This document shows positions 1-10,117 of a DNA stretch of 64,000 nucleotides, piece after piece (within the stretch, counting starts at the first letter, position 1; each line of letters starts with the position of its first letter). Position numbers and translations under genes: made by a program. Source of the DNA: Paracoccaceae bacterium (GTDB taxonomy: Bacteria > Pseudomonadota > Alphaproteobacteria > Rhodobacterales > Rhodobacteraceae); NCBI GenBank assembly GCA_014654775.1, contig JACVZW010000009.1:1-64000 (forward strand), in the 5' to 3' direction. Under the pieces are notes generated by a model, which was given only the letters and a program-made list of their open reading frames with translations, did no database searches and was not told the origin of the DNA.

Positions 1-1097
1 CCGACGACGCCGTTCATCGGGGTCCTGATCTCGTGGCTCATGTTCGCAAGGAAGGCGGATTTGGCGACACTCGCCGCCTCGGCCGCGAGGCGTGCGGCGC
101 GGAGAGTCTGTTCCACCTCACGCTCGGCGGTGATGTCACGGCGCAATCCGACGCGGCCACCATCGGGGGTGGGGTGATCCTGCGCGCGCAGCCAGCGGCC
201 ATCGGCAAGATGCATCTCGACATGGCCGGTGGCAGCGCGGAAATCGGCGAGACGGTCCTGCATCCATGCCTGTTCCCGACCGGCGGCATCGGGAAAGCGG
301 CCTGCGGCGATGCTGGCCTGCAGGATGTCGCGGAAACGGATGCCGGGTTCTATGGCAAGGTCGTCAGTGGCGTAAAGATCGCGATAGGTCTGGTTGCAGA
401 GCGTCAGCCGATCGTGGCGGTCGAAGATGACGAAGCCGTCGGGGATCGCCTCGATCGCGGCACGCAGGCGCATTTCGGCGGTGATGTCTATGGCAAGACA
501 GACCCTGTCGCCATCGCGGGCGAGGCGGTCTTCCAGTCGCAGCCAAGAGCCGGACTGGAAAGCAAGCTCCACCGGCGGGATGGGATCGGTGCCGATGCGG
601 GCCAGCATGGAGGCGACCCATTCCTCTGCCGGGAGGTCAAGCCGGAGGAGGGGGGCAAAGGTGGCGAGCAGGTCGGCATAGGGAAGGCCGGGCAGGATGC
701 TGCCCGGTGCGAAGGGCGACAGGAAGGCCCGGTTGGCCATGACAAGACGGTTGTCGGTGTCGAAAACGGCAAAGCCGTCGCGGATCGTATCGATCGAGGT
801 GCGCAGGCGGCGTTCGGCCATGACAGCGGCGGTATGGGCACGGTCCAGATCGCCGAGATAGCGTTCGTTCTGGCCCTTGAGGCGCGCGGCTTCGGACCGG
901 GCGGCATGGGCGGACTGGCGTTCCTCTACCATCTGTTCGGACAGGGCGCGGGCCTGCAGCGCAAGCTTTTCCTGCGCGGCGGCGAGTTCGCGCATCTTCC
1001 ATTCCAGCGTGCGTTCCGCCGCAAGCCGGGCGCGGCGTTCCCGGGCAAGGCGTTCGGCAAGCGTGGCTGTGGCGGCAGGTGTGGGGGCAGGCGTCAT
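1..1097 (-). CDS. PAS-domain sensor histidine kinase, N-terminal part (3' end beyond window)
   Basis: Open frame running off the left edge; about 365 residues are visible. After an Arg/Ala/Glu-rich, probably coiled-coil N-terminus (residues about 5-95) come two PAS-like segments, each with the phrase DGF(A/V)(V/I)FD and a later sensor-to-kinase phrase ([11 protein letters not shown], then [12 protein letters not shown]). The last visible residues are [17 protein letters not shown], the H-box of a HisKA dimerisation domain with the phospho-accepting His. The ATPase domain, and any receiver if it is a hybrid kinase, must lie to the left. No transmembrane segment is seen, so it is probably cytosolic. 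An in-frame ATG at 1136 would add 13 residues; neither start has a clear ribosome site. The signal sensed is unknown. Confidence 0.85.
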   Translation of the reverse strand, partial: MTPAPTPAATATLAERLARERRARLAAERTLEWKMRELAAAQEKLALQARALSEQMVEERQSAHAARSEAARLKGQNERYLGDLDRAHTAAVMAERRLRTSIDTIRDGFAVFDTDNRLVMANRAFLSPFAPGSILPGLPYADLLATFAPLLRLDLPAEEWVASMLARIGTDPIPPVELAFQSGSWLRLEDRLARDGDRVCLAIDITAEMRLRAAIEAIPDGFVIFDRHDRLTLCNQTYRDLYATDDLAIEPGIRFRDILQASIAAGRFPDAAGREQAWMQDRLADFRAATGHVEMHLADGRWLRAQDHPTPDGGRVGLRRDITAEREVEQTLRAARLAAEAASVAKSAFLANMSHEIRTPMNGVV

Positions 1098-1259
1098 GAC
1101 AACTCGACTCACAGCAGCGCGGCGTGGCTTCAGCATGGAAGGCGTAGGTGAACAGCAGGTTAAGGCCGCTGCCGGACATAGGGCGAGGACGACTCATTGC
1201 GCGGGGGCGGGCAGCCGTGCCAGCATCCGGCGCAGATTTCCGTCTTTTGTGGTGATGCC

Positions 1260-4200
1260 ATGCGCCTTGTCCCCCTTCTCCTTGCCGTCGTGACGATCCT
1301 TTCGCCTCTTGCCGCCCCGGCGCAGGAGCTTGTGCCGCCGAAGCGGATCGTCCTGTCGCAGGATATCGACCTGCCGGGGGGGGATATCGGATCGGCCTTC
1401 GACACGACTCTGGAGGCCTGTGAGCGGGCCTGTATGGCGGGGGCGGCTTGCGAGGCCTTCACCTTCAACAGCCGGAACGGAAGCTGTTTCCTGAAGGCGG
1501 GGCCGGGCGAGGGCGTGTCCTATGCGGGCGCCTTTTCGGGTGTCGTGCGCGCGGCAGAGGCGGGCAGCGCCGAACGGGCGCGGGTGCGGCGCGGCGAGAT
1601 CGGCTTCGTGCAGGAGTGGGAATTCGGTGCGGTGACGGCGCAGGCCACGGGGCTTTCGCGGGAGCAGGTGGCGGGGCCGTGGTCGGTCGATGAGTGGCGG
1701 ATGGCCGCGCAGGATGCCGAGTTGGCGGGCGATTTCGTGGGCGCGGCGCGAAGCGCGGGCGCAGTGGTCAACCTGACGGATGCGGCGGGGGATTGGGCGG
1801 AGTATGCGCGGCTGCTGCTGGCGGCGGGCGATGTGCAGGGGCCGGACCAGCAGAGCCTGCGCGAGCGGGCCTATCAGGCGGCGGTGAACGGCTATCTGCG
1901 CGCCGAGGGCGCGGCAGAGCGGCACACGATCCTGGTCACCATGGGAATGGCGCTGGAGCGGTTGGGGCGTGGCGGAGACACGGTGAAGGCACTGCGGCTG
2001 GCGCAGTCGTTGCAGGAGCGGGACGACACTGCGGCGTATATGGCGCAGGCGGTGGGGCAGTATGGGTTCCGCATCGTGGAGAACCGGGTGGAAAGCGACA
2101 GTGCGCGGCCGAGGATCTGCGCCACCTTCTCAGAGGATCTGGTGGCGAAGGGGGTGGATTACGCGTCCTTCGTGCAGTTGGACGAGCCGGGGCTTACCGT
2201 CAGCGCGCAGTTCCGCGACATCTGCGTCGAGGGGTTGGTGCATGGCCAACGCGCGACGGTGACGTTCCGCGAGGGGCTTCCGGCGGCGGATGGGCAGGTG
2301 CTGACGGCATCGGTGGATATCACGCAATACATCCGCGACCGCAGCCCCGGCGTGCGGTTCCCGGGCCGGGCCTATGTGCTGCCGAAGGTGGGCGAACCTG
2401 CAGTGCCGGTGGAGACGGTAAATACCGAGGCGCTGGACCTTGTCCTTTATCGCGTCACGGACCGGAACCTGATCCGGGCCTTCCAGAATGGTTACCTGTC
2501 AGCCCCGATGGCCGAATGGCAGGAATACGACTTCACCGCCCAGACGGGGACGGAGGTCTGGCGCGGCACGGCAGAGGTGGGGATGGAGGTCAACCGCGAT
2601 GTGACCACGCGTTTGCCGATGGCCGAGGCTTTGGCCGGCCAAGGGGCGGGGGTCTACGCGTTGCGTGCCTCGGTTCCCGGCAAGCAGGCGTGGCAAGTGC
2701 CGGCGGGTTGGCAATGGTTCACGGTGTCGGACCTTGGGGTGACGACGCTGTCGGGGGTGGACGGGCTGCATGTCTTTGTGCGCTCGCTGGGGTCGGCAGA
2801 GGCGAAAGCGGGCGTTTCGGTTGAGCTTTTGTCTAATGGTAACGAGGTTCTTGGCACGGTGGCGACGGATGCGCAGGGTTATGCGCGCTTCGAAGCGGGG
2901 CTGACCAAGGGCGTGGGGGCGGCGGCACCCGCCATGGTGGTGGCGCGCGAGGGCGATGCGGATGTGGCCTTCCTGTCGCTGAACGATCCGGAGTTCGACC
3001 TGTCGGATCGCGGGGTAGAGGGGCGCGAGGCCGCGCCGCCGGTGGATGTGTTCCTGACGACGGATCGCGGCGCCTATCGCGCGGGCGAGACGGTCTATGC
3101 GACGGCGCTGGCGCGGGATTCCGGTGCGGCGGCGGTCGAGGGGCTACCGCTGACCGTGGTGGTGAAGCGGCCTGATGGGGTGGAACATGCGCGGCAGGTG
3201 GTGAATGACTGGGGCGGCGGTTACGTGATTTCGCAGCCGATCCTTGGCAGCGCACCGCGCGGCGTCTGGCGGATGGAGGTGCTGGCCGATGCCGACGCTC
3301 CGCCGCTGACTGCCGTAACCTTCCTGGTGGAGGATTTCCTGCCGGAGCGGATCGATTTCGACGTGACCCTTCCGGACGGGCTGCGCCCCGGCGAGTTGGC
3401 GGAACTGGGCGTGACGGCGCGGTACCTATTCGGTGCGCCGGGGGCCGATCTGGCGGTGGAGGGCGAGGTGCTGCTGCGCGCGGCATCAGGCCTGCACGGA
3501 TGGGACGGCTATCGCTTCGGCCCGCATGACGCGCCGTTCAGCGCGGTGATGCAGGGCTTTGATCCGGCACGGACGGATGCAGCGGGGCTGGCCAGCGTGA
3601 CCGTGGGCCTGCCGGATGTGGGCGATCCCGGCGTGCCGCTAGAGGCGCGGGTGGCCGTGCGGGTGGCGGAAGGATCAGGCCGCCCGGTGGAGCGGGTGAC
3701 GACGGTGCCCTTGGCCGCGAGCGGGCCGATGATCGGCGTGAAGCCGATGTTCGACGGAGTGGTGGCCGAGAATGCCGAGGCGCGGTTCACGCTGGCGGGC
3801 GTGGGGGCGGATGGCAAGGCCACGCCGATGGCCGCACGGTGGGAGTTGGTGCGGATCGAGACGACCTACCAGTGGTATCAGAGCTTTGGCAACTGGATGT
3901 GGCAGCCGGTGACCCGGCGCGAACGGGTGGCCGAAGGCGAGGCGGCGCTGGACGCGCCGTCGGAGATCGCAGCGCCGGTGACCTGGGGTGAATATGTGCT
4001 GACGGTGACGCAGGCGGATGGTGGGGCGGTGACGTCGGTTCCCTTCAGCGCGGGCTGGTTCGCGGCGGCAGATGCGGCGGCAACGCCGGACACGCTGGAC
4101 CTGTCGCTGGATAAGGCGGCCTATGCGGCGGGGGATGTGGCCAAGCTGCGGCTGGTGCCGCGCTTTGCTGGCAAGGCGGTGGTGATGGTGCTGTCGAACC

Positions 4201-6665
4201 GTCTGATCGCCATGCAGGCGGTGGATGTGGCCGAGGGCGAAAATGTCATCGACCTGCCTGTGACGGATGACTGGGGCGCGGGCGTCTATGTCACCGCGCA
4301 GGTGCTGCGTCCGATGGATGTGGCGGCCGGGCGGAACCCGGGCCGCGTGTTGGGTGTGGCGCATGCGGGGGTGGACCCGGGGGCGCGGGCCTTGACGGCC
4401 ACGGTGGAGGTTCCGGCGGAGGCCGATCCGCGCGGAGTGCTGCCTGTGGCGGTAAAGGTGGAGGGCGTCACGGCGGGCGAGACGGCCTATGTCACCATCG
4501 CGGCGGTGGATCAGGGGATATTGAACTTGACCGGGTTTAAGGCTCCCGATCCTCAGGGGCATTACTTCGGCCAGAGGAAGCTTGGTGTCGGCATCCGCGA
4601 TGTCTATGGACGTCTGATTGACGGGCTGAACGGGGCCGAAGGCGTGGTCCGGTCTGGCGGCGATGCAGGCGCAGGGGCGCGGTTGCAGGCCCCGCCGCCG
4701 ACAGAGGAGTTGGTGGCCTATTTCACCGGGCCGTACGAGGTCGGCCCAGACGGCTATGTGCGAGAGGAGTTCCAGCTTCCCGCCTTCAACGGCACGGTGA
4801 AGGTGATGGTGGTGGCTTGGTCCAAGACTGGGGTCGGGCAGGCCAGTGCCGATGTGCTGGTGCGCGATCCGGTGGTGGTGACGGCCTCGCTGCCGCGATT
4901 CATGGCGCCGGGGGATGAGAGCCGCGTCCTGCTGGAAATCGTCCATGCGACAGGGCCTTTCGGGACGATGCAATTGGCCGTCGAGGGGCGGGGGGTGAGC
5001 CTTGGCGACGCGCCCGCGACCATCGATCTGGCCGAGAAGGGCAAGCAGGTGATCGCCGTGCCGGTGGTGGCGGGCGATGAGGGTGTTCAAGAGGTCACCG
5101 TTTCGCTGACTACGCCGGACGGGAAGGTGTTGGAGAAGGTGCTGACCCTGCCCGTGCAGCGGAGCGACCCCGAGGTGGTGCGGGTGTCGCGGTTCGATCT
5201 GGCGGCGGGGCAGACCTTCCAGTTCGACGATGCGGTGCTGGCGGGATACCTGCCCGGCGCGCGCGCAACGCTGGCGATCGGGCCTTTGGCGCGGCTGAAT
5301 GCGCCGGGCCTGCTCGCGGCGCTGGATGGCTATCCCTATGGCTGCACGGAGCAGATGACGTCGAAGGCGATGCCGCTGCTTTACTTCGACGAAGTGGCGC
5401 AGGCGATGTCGCTGCCTTGGGCGGAAAACGTGCAAGGCCGGGTGCACGAGGCTGTGGCCGAGATCCTGACCAATCAGGGCGCGGAGGGTGGCTTTGGCCT
5501 TTGGGGGCCGGGGTCGGGGGATCTGTGGCTGGATGCCTATGTGACCGACTTCCTGTCACGCGCCAAGGCGCGCGGGTTCGAGGTGCCGGATCAAGCCTTC
5601 CGTATGGCTTTGGACAATCTGCGCAATCAGGTGAACTTCGCGCCCGATTTCGACTATGGCGGCGAGGCGCTGGCCTATGCGCTGATGGTGCTGGCGCGGG
5701 AGGGTGCGGCGGCGATTGGTGACCTGCGTTACTATGCGGATGTGAAGGGCGATGCCTTTGCCACGCCAACGGCGATGGCGCAGCTGGGGGCGGCGCTGGC
5801 GGCCTATGGCGAACAGGCGCGGGCGGATGCGATGTTCGCCCGGGCGGGCGCGGCGCTGGAGGCGGCGGCGCAGGATGTGGAGCAGTTGTTCCGCGCCGAT
5901 TACGGCACCAACTACCGCGATGCGGCGGCGGTGCTGACGCTGGCCGTGGAAGCGGGGTCGAACGCCGTGGATCGAGAGGCGCTGACGGATAGGATCGCCA
6001 CGTCGGGCCTGCTGTCGACGCAGGAGAGCACTTGGGCGCTGCTGGCGGCGAATGCGCTGATTGACAGGCCCGAGGTTTCGGGGGTGACGATCGACGGGCA
6101 GCCTGCGGAGGGGCCTTTGGTGCAGATGCGCAGCCTTGGCTCTGCCCCTGTGGCGGTGGCGAATGGCGGGGCGGATACGACGCTGACCGTGACCACCTTC
6201 GGCGTGCCGGAGGGGGATGAGGCGGCCTCGGGCAACGGCTATGCGATTTCCCGCAGCTACTATGCGCTGGACGGGACTCCGATGGATGCGTCGACCTTGG
6301 CGGTGGGGACGCGGATGATCGCGGTGCTGGAGGTGACGCCCTTTGGCCGTGGCGAGGCGCGGTTGATGGTGTCTGATCCGCTGCCAGCCGGGTTCGAGAT
6401 CGACAACCCGAACCTGATGACCGCCGGATCGGTGCCTGCGCTGGAGGGGCTGGGGCTTCTGGATATGGTCACCCATGCCGAGTATCGGCAGGACCGCTTC
6501 CTTGCCGCCGTGGACCGGATGGACAATGTGCCCTTCCGGCTGGCCTATGTGGTGCGGGCGGTGTCGCCGGGGGTGTTCCGGCATCCGGCGGCTTCGGTCG
6601 AGGATATGTACCGTCCGGATTTCCGCGCGGTGGGCGAAACGGGCCGGGTGAGCGTGACGGAGTGA
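1260..6665 (+). CDS. Alpha-2-macroglobulin family protein (YfhM-type) with N-terminal PAN/apple domain
   Basis: About 1,801 residues from an ATG that opens a clear signal peptide (MRLVPLLLAVVTILSPLAAPAQ); no lipobox Cys is seen, unlike the lipoprotein YfhM of E. coli. Residues about 38-100 contain six Cys in a PAN/apple-like pattern. Macroglobulin-like beta domains follow. The thioester motif GCTEQ is intact with its Cys near residue 1362, and an alpha-helical thioester-domain region and receptor-binding-like C-terminus follow it. Known role of the family: a periplasmic protease trap thought to protect cells whose wall is breached, working with PbpC. The stop codon overlaps the pbpC start (GTGA), so the two are translationally coupled. 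An upstream TTG at 1197 would place extra residues before the signal peptide and is unlikely. Confidence 0.93.
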   Translation: MRLVPLLLAVVTILSPLAAPAQELVPPKRIVLSQDIDLPGGDIGSAFDTTLEACERACMAGAACEAFTFNSRNGSCFLKAGPGEGVSYAGAFSGVVRAAEAGSAERARVRRGEIGFVQEWEFGAVTAQATGLSREQVAGPWSVDEWRMAAQDAELAGDFVGAARSAGAVVNLTDAAGDWAEYARLLLAAGDVQGPDQQSLRERAYQAAVNGYLRAEGAAERHTILVTMGMALERLGRGGDTVKALRLAQSLQERDDTAAYMAQAVGQYGFRIVENRVESDSARPRICATFSEDLVAKGVDYASFVQLDEPGLTVSAQFRDICVEGLVHGQRATVTFREGLPAADGQVLTASVDITQYIRDRSPGVRFPGRAYVLPKVGEPAVPVETVNTEALDLVLYRVTDRNLIRAFQNGYLSAPMAEWQEYDFTAQTGTEVWRGTAEVGMEVNRDVTTRLPMAEALAGQGAGVYALRASVPGKQAWQVPAGWQWFTVSDLGVTTLSGVDGLHVFVRSLGSAEAKAGVSVELLSNGNEVLGTVATDAQGYARFEAGLTKGVGAAAPAMVVAREGDADVAFLSLNDPEFDLSDRGVEGREAAPPVDVFLTTDRGAYRAGETVYATALARDSGAAAVEGLPLTVVVKRPDGVEHARQVVNDWGGGYVISQPILGSAPRGVWRMEVLADADAPPLTAVTFLVEDFLPERIDFDVTLPDGLRPGELAELGVTARYLFGAPGADLAVEGEVLLRAASGLHGWDGYRFGPHDAPFSAVMQGFDPARTDAAGLASVTVGLPDVGDPGVPLEARVAVRVAEGSGRPVERVTTVPLAASGPMIGVKPMFDGVVAENAEARFTLAGVGADGKATPMAARWELVRIETTYQWYQSFGNWMWQPVTRRERVAEGEAALDAPSEIAAPVTWGEYVLTVTQADGGAVTSVPFSAGWFAAADAAATPDTLDLSLDKAAYAAGDVAKLRLVPRFAGKAVVMVLSNRLIAMQAVDVAEGENVIDLPVTDDWGAGVYVTAQVLRPMDVAAGRNPGRVLGVAHAGVDPGARALTATVEVPAEADPRGVLPVAVKVEGVTAGETAYVTIAAVDQGILNLTGFKAPDPQGHYFGQRKLGVGIRDVYGRLIDGLNGAEGVVRSGGDAGAGARLQAPPPTEELVAYFTGPYEVGPDGYVREEFQLPAFNGTVKVMVVAWSKTGVGQASADVLVRDPVVVTASLPRFMAPGDESRVLLEIVHATGPFGTMQLAVEGRGVSLGDAPATIDLAEKGKQVIAVPVVAGDEGVQEVTVSLTTPDGKVLEKVLTLPVQRSDPEVVRVSRFDLAAGQTFQFDDAVLAGYLPGARATLAIGPLARLNAPGLLAALDGYPYGCTEQMTSKAMPLLYFDEVAQAMSLPWAENVQGRVHEAVAEILTNQGAEGGFGLWGPGSGDLWLDAYVTDFLSRAKARGFEVPDQAFRMALDNLRNQVNFAPDFDYGGEALAYALMVLAREGAAAIGDLRYYADVKGDAFATPTAMAQLGAALAAYGEQARADAMFARAGAALEAAAQDVEQLFRADYGTNYRDAAAVLTLAVEAGSNAVDREALTDRIATSGLLSTQESTWALLAANALIDRPEVSGVTIDGQPAEGPLVQMRSLGSAPVAVANGGADTTLTVTTFGVPEGDEAASGNGYAISRSYYALDGTPMDASTLAVGTRMIAVLEVTPFGRGEARLMVSDPLPAGFEIDNPNLMTAGSVPALEGLGLLDMVTHAEYRQDRFLAAVDRMDNVPFRLAYVVRAVSPGVFRHPAASVEDMYRPDFRAVGETGRVSVTE

Positions 6666-8704
6666 TCCGCGCGCGGGCCTTCTTCGCGCTGGCGGCGGGC
6701 CTCTGGCTTGCCGCCATGGCGCGGGATGGGGTGGACCGATGGGTGGCGGAAACCGTGCTGCCGCCCTTGGTGCCCGAGACATCGGTGATCGTGGAGGATC
6801 GCGAGGGACGGCTGTTGCGCGCCTATACGGTGGCGGATGGGCTCTGGCGGCTGGCCTTGCCGCCCGATGCAGTGGACCCGGTCTTTGTCGAGATGCTGAT
6901 CGCCTATGAGGATGGGCGGTTCCGCGATCATGGCGGGGTGGACCTGCGCGCGATGGCCCGAGCGGTGGCACAGGCGGTCTGGAACGGCGGGGTGGTGTCG
7001 GGTGGTTCGACCCTTACCATGCAGGTGGCGCGGCTGCTGGAGGACAGCGGGACGGGGCAGCTTGAGGGGAAGCTGAGGCAAATGCGGGTGGCGCTGGCGC
7101 TTGAGCGGCGGTTGAGCAAGGAGGATATCCTTGGTCTTTACCTGCTGCTGGCGCCCTATGGCGGGAATATCGAAGGGGTGCGGGCTGCAACGCTGGCCTA
7201 TTTCGGGAAGGAGCCTTGGCGGCTGACCCCCGCCGAGGCGGCGCTTTTGGTGGCCATTCCGCAAAGCCCCGAAAGCCGCAGGCCGGATCGGCATCCTGAG
7301 GCGGCGGCGGATGCGCGGGCGCGAGTGCTGGCGCGGGCGGTGGCGAAGGGGATCGTGACGGAGGACCACGCGCAAGCAGCGGAGCGCGAGGTGGTGCCCG
7401 TGGCGCGGCGAGCGGTGCCTGCCATCGCGCCGCATCTGGCGGATCGGGCGCGGCGGGATGCGCCGTTGGTGCAAGTGCATCGGCTGACCATCGACCGGGG
7501 GCTGCAGGTCGCGCTGGAGCAGCTGGCCGCCGAAACGGTGCAGCATCAGGGCGAGCGTTTGCAGGTCGCTCTGGTGGTGGCCGATCATGCGACGGGAGAG
7601 ATACTGGCCTCAGTCGGATCGGCGGCGTTCCGGGCGGATGCCCGGCAGGGGTTCATCGACATGACGCAGGCGTTGCGGTCGCCGGGATCTACGCTGAAAC
7701 CGTTGGTCTATGCGCTGGCCTTCGACGAGGGGCTGGCCCATCCCGAAACGATGATGGAGGACCGCCCTGTCCGGTTCGGAACCTATGCGCCGCAGAATTT
7801 CGACCGCCTCTATCGCGGCACAGTGCGGGTGCGCGAGGCGTTGCAGATGTCGCTGAACATCCCCGTGGTGGAACTGACCGAGGCGATGGGTCCTGCGCGG
7901 GTGCTGGTGGCGCTGGATCGGGCGGGGGTGGGGTATCGGCTGCCGCCGGGGGAACCCGGCCTAGCCATCTCGCTGGGCGGGATCGGGGTCAGCTTGCAGG
8001 ACATGGTGCAGCTTTACGCGGGTCTTGCGCGAGGGGGCGTTGCCTTGCCCTTGCGGTGGCGGCTGGAGGGCGCGGCGGCAGAGGGCGCGCGGGTGGTAAC
8101 ACGTAGCGCGGCATGGCAGGTGGGGGATATTCTGGCGGGGCTCGCGCCGCCGCCGGGATCGCCGTCCAATCGGCTGGCCTACAAGACGGGCACGAGTTAT
8201 GGCCACCGCGACGCTTGGGCCATCGGCTACGACGGGCAGCATGTGGTGGGCGTTTGGCTGGGGCGGGCGGATGGGACACCGGTGCCGGGCGTGTTCGGCG
8301 CGGACCTTGCCGCGCCTGTGCTGTTTCAGGCCTTCGCGCGGCTGAAACCTGCGCTGGAGCCGCAGCCCTCTGCCCCGCCAGAAACGCTGTTGGTGGCCAA
8401 CGCCCAGTTGCCGCAGCCCTTGCAGCGGTTCCGTCCGCGCGGGGCGGCGCTTGAGGCGGACCGGGATGCGCCGGCCGTCGCCTTTCCGCCCGACGGGGCC
8501 GAGGTGGAGCGGTTACCCGAGGGCGTGATGGTGCGGGTGGACGGGGGTAAGGCCCCATTCACATGGCTGGCCGACGGCGCGCCCGTGGTGACAGGAGAGC
8601 GCGCGAGAGAGGTGGTTCTGCCACTGACGGAGGTCGGGTTCCTGACACTGTCGGTGATCGATGCAGAGGGTCGTTCAGCGCGGGCACGGGTTCGGTTGCG
8701 CTGA
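6662..8704 (+). CDS. pbpC: Penicillin-binding protein 1C (bifunctional transglycosylase/transpeptidase)
   Basis: 680 residues with a GTG start embedded in the stop of the macroglobulin gene. An N-terminal hydrophobic anchor is followed by a GT51 glycosyltransferase domain with the signatures EDGRFRDHGGVDLRA and GGSTLTMQVARLL. The transpeptidase domain shows the active-site SPGSTLKP (SxxK, near residue 340), SLN as the SxN motif and YKTGTSYGHRD as KTG. A C-terminal BiPBP_C-like beta domain (about 590-680) completes the class 1C plan. It polymerises and cross-links peptidoglycan on the outer face of the inner membrane. Pairing with an alpha-2-macroglobulin is the conserved arrangement across proteobacteria. 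Confidence 0.95.
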   Translation: MIRARAFFALAAGLWLAAMARDGVDRWVAETVLPPLVPETSVIVEDREGRLLRAYTVADGLWRLALPPDAVDPVFVEMLIAYEDGRFRDHGGVDLRAMARAVAQAVWNGGVVSGGSTLTMQVARLLEDSGTGQLEGKLRQMRVALALERRLSKEDILGLYLLLAPYGGNIEGVRAATLAYFGKEPWRLTPAEAALLVAIPQSPESRRPDRHPEAAADARARVLARAVAKGIVTEDHAQAAEREVVPVARRAVPAIAPHLADRARRDAPLVQVHRLTIDRGLQVALEQLAAETVQHQGERLQVALVVADHATGEILASVGSAAFRADARQGFIDMTQALRSPGSTLKPLVYALAFDEGLAHPETMMEDRPVRFGTYAPQNFDRLYRGTVRVREALQMSLNIPVVELTEAMGPARVLVALDRAGVGYRLPPGEPGLAISLGGIGVSLQDMVQLYAGLARGGVALPLRWRLEGAAAEGARVVTRSAAWQVGDILAGLAPPPGSPSNRLAYKTGTSYGHRDAWAIGYDGQHVVGVWLGRADGTPVPGVFGADLAAPVLFQAFARLKPALEPQPSAPPETLLVANAQLPQPLQRFRPRGAALEADRDAPAVAFPPDGAEVERLPEGVMVRVDGGKAPFTWLADGAPVVTGERAREVVLPLTEVGFLTLSVIDAEGRSARARVRLR

Positions 8705-8943
8705 AGGGATATATGCTTTAGTATATAACAATCTGCACAAGGTATGTAGTCAAAAACCAGTCGAACGTTTGTTCCGGCGCAGGTTTGTCTGCATTGTACG
8801 AATGAGCCAATGCGCCCAACCAGAGTCCGATTGACCCTGTCTCTTGTACAGTAAATCATTGAGTTAAGGGCGATCTGCCAGACAAAGGACCAAGTCCTGC
8901 GTCGCGCTGCAGGGGCGCGCCCAACGAAAGATGGAGCAGTTTG

Positions 8944-9603
8944 GTGCAGTTGGACACATCCAACGCAGGGGCCGTTCGGGTTCCTGCGAAGCTACGTTTA
9001 TTGCTGGCAGATGACCACGAGATGATCCTTGAGGTCTTCGCGATGTTTCTGGCGAATGCCTCAACCTTTGAAGTCACGACGGCAAGGAACTTCGACGAAG
9101 CGGCGGCACGCATGCAGAAGGATGGCCCGTTTGACATCGCGCTGCTGGACTGGAACATGCCCGGCATGCATGGGATCGTCGGGCTAAAGCGGGCGATCCA
9201 GATTGCGGACGGCCGCCCCGTGGGCATCATCACCGGAGAGCCTACCCCGAAGATCGTGGACGAGGCCGTGGCTGCCGGGGTGGCGGGGATCATCCTGAAG
9301 TCGTCGGGGGTGCGGTCGCTTGTGAACGCGCTGAACATGATCGCGTCCGGCGAGCGCTATCTACCCTTCGACCTGCTGGTGCGCCGCAGCGACCCGGAAA
9401 CCAAGGCCGGGGATGAGCTGACGCCGAAGGAGTTGCTGATCCTGCGCGAAATCGCGAAGGGCAAGCGGAACAAGGAAATCTGTGCCGATCTACGGCTGGC
9501 GCTGCCGACGGTGAAGATGCATGTGTCGTCGCTGTGCCGCAAGCTGGGGGCGAAGAACCGCCTGCATGCCACGGTGTTGGCCCGCGACCTTGGCCTGATC
9601 TGA
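8944..9603 (+). CDS. NarL/LuxR-type response regulator
   Basis: About 219 residues. The receiver domain (about 15-135) has the acidic pair in LLLADDHEM, the phospho-acceptor Asp in LLDWNMPGMHG, and Thr (ITGEP) and Lys (IILKSSG) switch residues. A C-terminal GerE/LuxR helix-turn-helix (about 155-215) reads ELTPKELLILREIAKGKRNK, then VKMHVSSLCRKLGAKNR. GTG at 8944 sits 7-8 bases after GGAG; TTG at 8941 is an alternative with poorer spacing. No kinase is adjacent except possibly the histidine kinase at 1-1097. It faces a related single-domain receiver at 9625-10098 tail to tail. Confidence 0.9.
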   Translation: MQLDTSNAGAVRVPAKLRLLLADDHEMILEVFAMFLANASTFEVTTARNFDEAAARMQKDGPFDIALLDWNMPGMHGIVGLKRAIQIADGRPVGIITGEPTPKIVDEAVAAGVAGIILKSSGVRSLVNALNMIASGERYLPFDLLVRRSDPETKAGDELTPKELLILREIAKGKRNKEICADLRLALPTVKMHVSSLCRKLGAKNRLHATVLARDLGLI

Positions 9604-9624
9604 CCAAGGTCGCAGGGGCTGTCT

Positions 9625-10098
9625 TTACACGATGTGAGGCTGGACCGCCGCGCTGGAGATGGCGTGGATCAGGCTGCGGTCATCGGCGCGCGGGAAGTAC
9701 AGCTCGCCGTCGAGGATGCTGTCGAGCGCGTCAAGAATGTCCTTCGCCGGTTGCGACTTCAGGATAAGGCCCACGACCCCCGAGCAGAAGAGCGTGGACT
9801 GACGGCTGCCGGAGGTGCCGCCGGTAAGGACCGCGACCCGGCCCGGTGCGTTGGCGCGGACAATATCCTCGACCGCCGTGGGGCCATCCATGCCGGGCAT
9901 GTTCAGATCGAGAAGGACCAGATCGAAACCGCCGGTCGCGTGGATTTCGGCCCGCGCCTCAAGCGCGTCGCGGGCGATGGTGACGCTGTAGCGTCCTGTC
10001 TGTTCAAGAAGATGGGCAAAGGCTTCGGACACAAGATGGTGGTCATCAGCGATCAACAATGAAAATCGGTACTCCGGGACCGTGGCAGCGCGGACCAT
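9625..10098 (-). CDS. Single-domain response regulator, paralogue of the neighbouring NarL-type regulator
   Basis: 157 residues consisting of one receiver domain: LLIADDHHL (acidic pair), LLDLNMPGMDG (phospho-Asp), LTGGTSG and LILKSQP (switch Thr and Lys). The tail ends soon after a short linker with no helix-turn-helix. It resembles the receiver of the gene at 8944-9603 closely (shared ADDH, EAFA, VTxAR and LDxNMPGM phrases) and the pair converge with 21 bases between stops. GGAG lies 8 bases before the ATG. It could be a phosphate sink, a CheY-like effector, or a regulator that lost its output domain; the sequence does not decide. Confidence 0.85.
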   Translation of the reverse strand: MVRAATVPEYRFSLLIADDHHLVSEAFAHLLEQTGRYSVTIARDALEARAEIHATGGFDLVLLDLNMPGMDGPTAVEDIVRANAPGRVAVLTGGTSGSRQSTLFCSGVVGLILKSQPAKDILDALDSILDGELYFPRADDRSLIHAISSAAVQPHIV

Positions 10099-10117
10099 TT
10101 TGGAAGCTCCAGTTTTT

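Noticed and set aside
3675..5447. Long open frame antisense to the macroglobulin gene (His/Arg-rich product)
   Set aside because: It mirrors the codon bias of the real gene on the other strand, has no start signal and gives a low-complexity His/Arg/Gln sequence with no domain.
8705..8943. AT-rich palindrome (ATATA...TATAT) after pbpC as a terminator or operator
   Set aside because: The arms are only five bases of A/T and weak; it may simply be part of the promoter of the NarL-type regulator.
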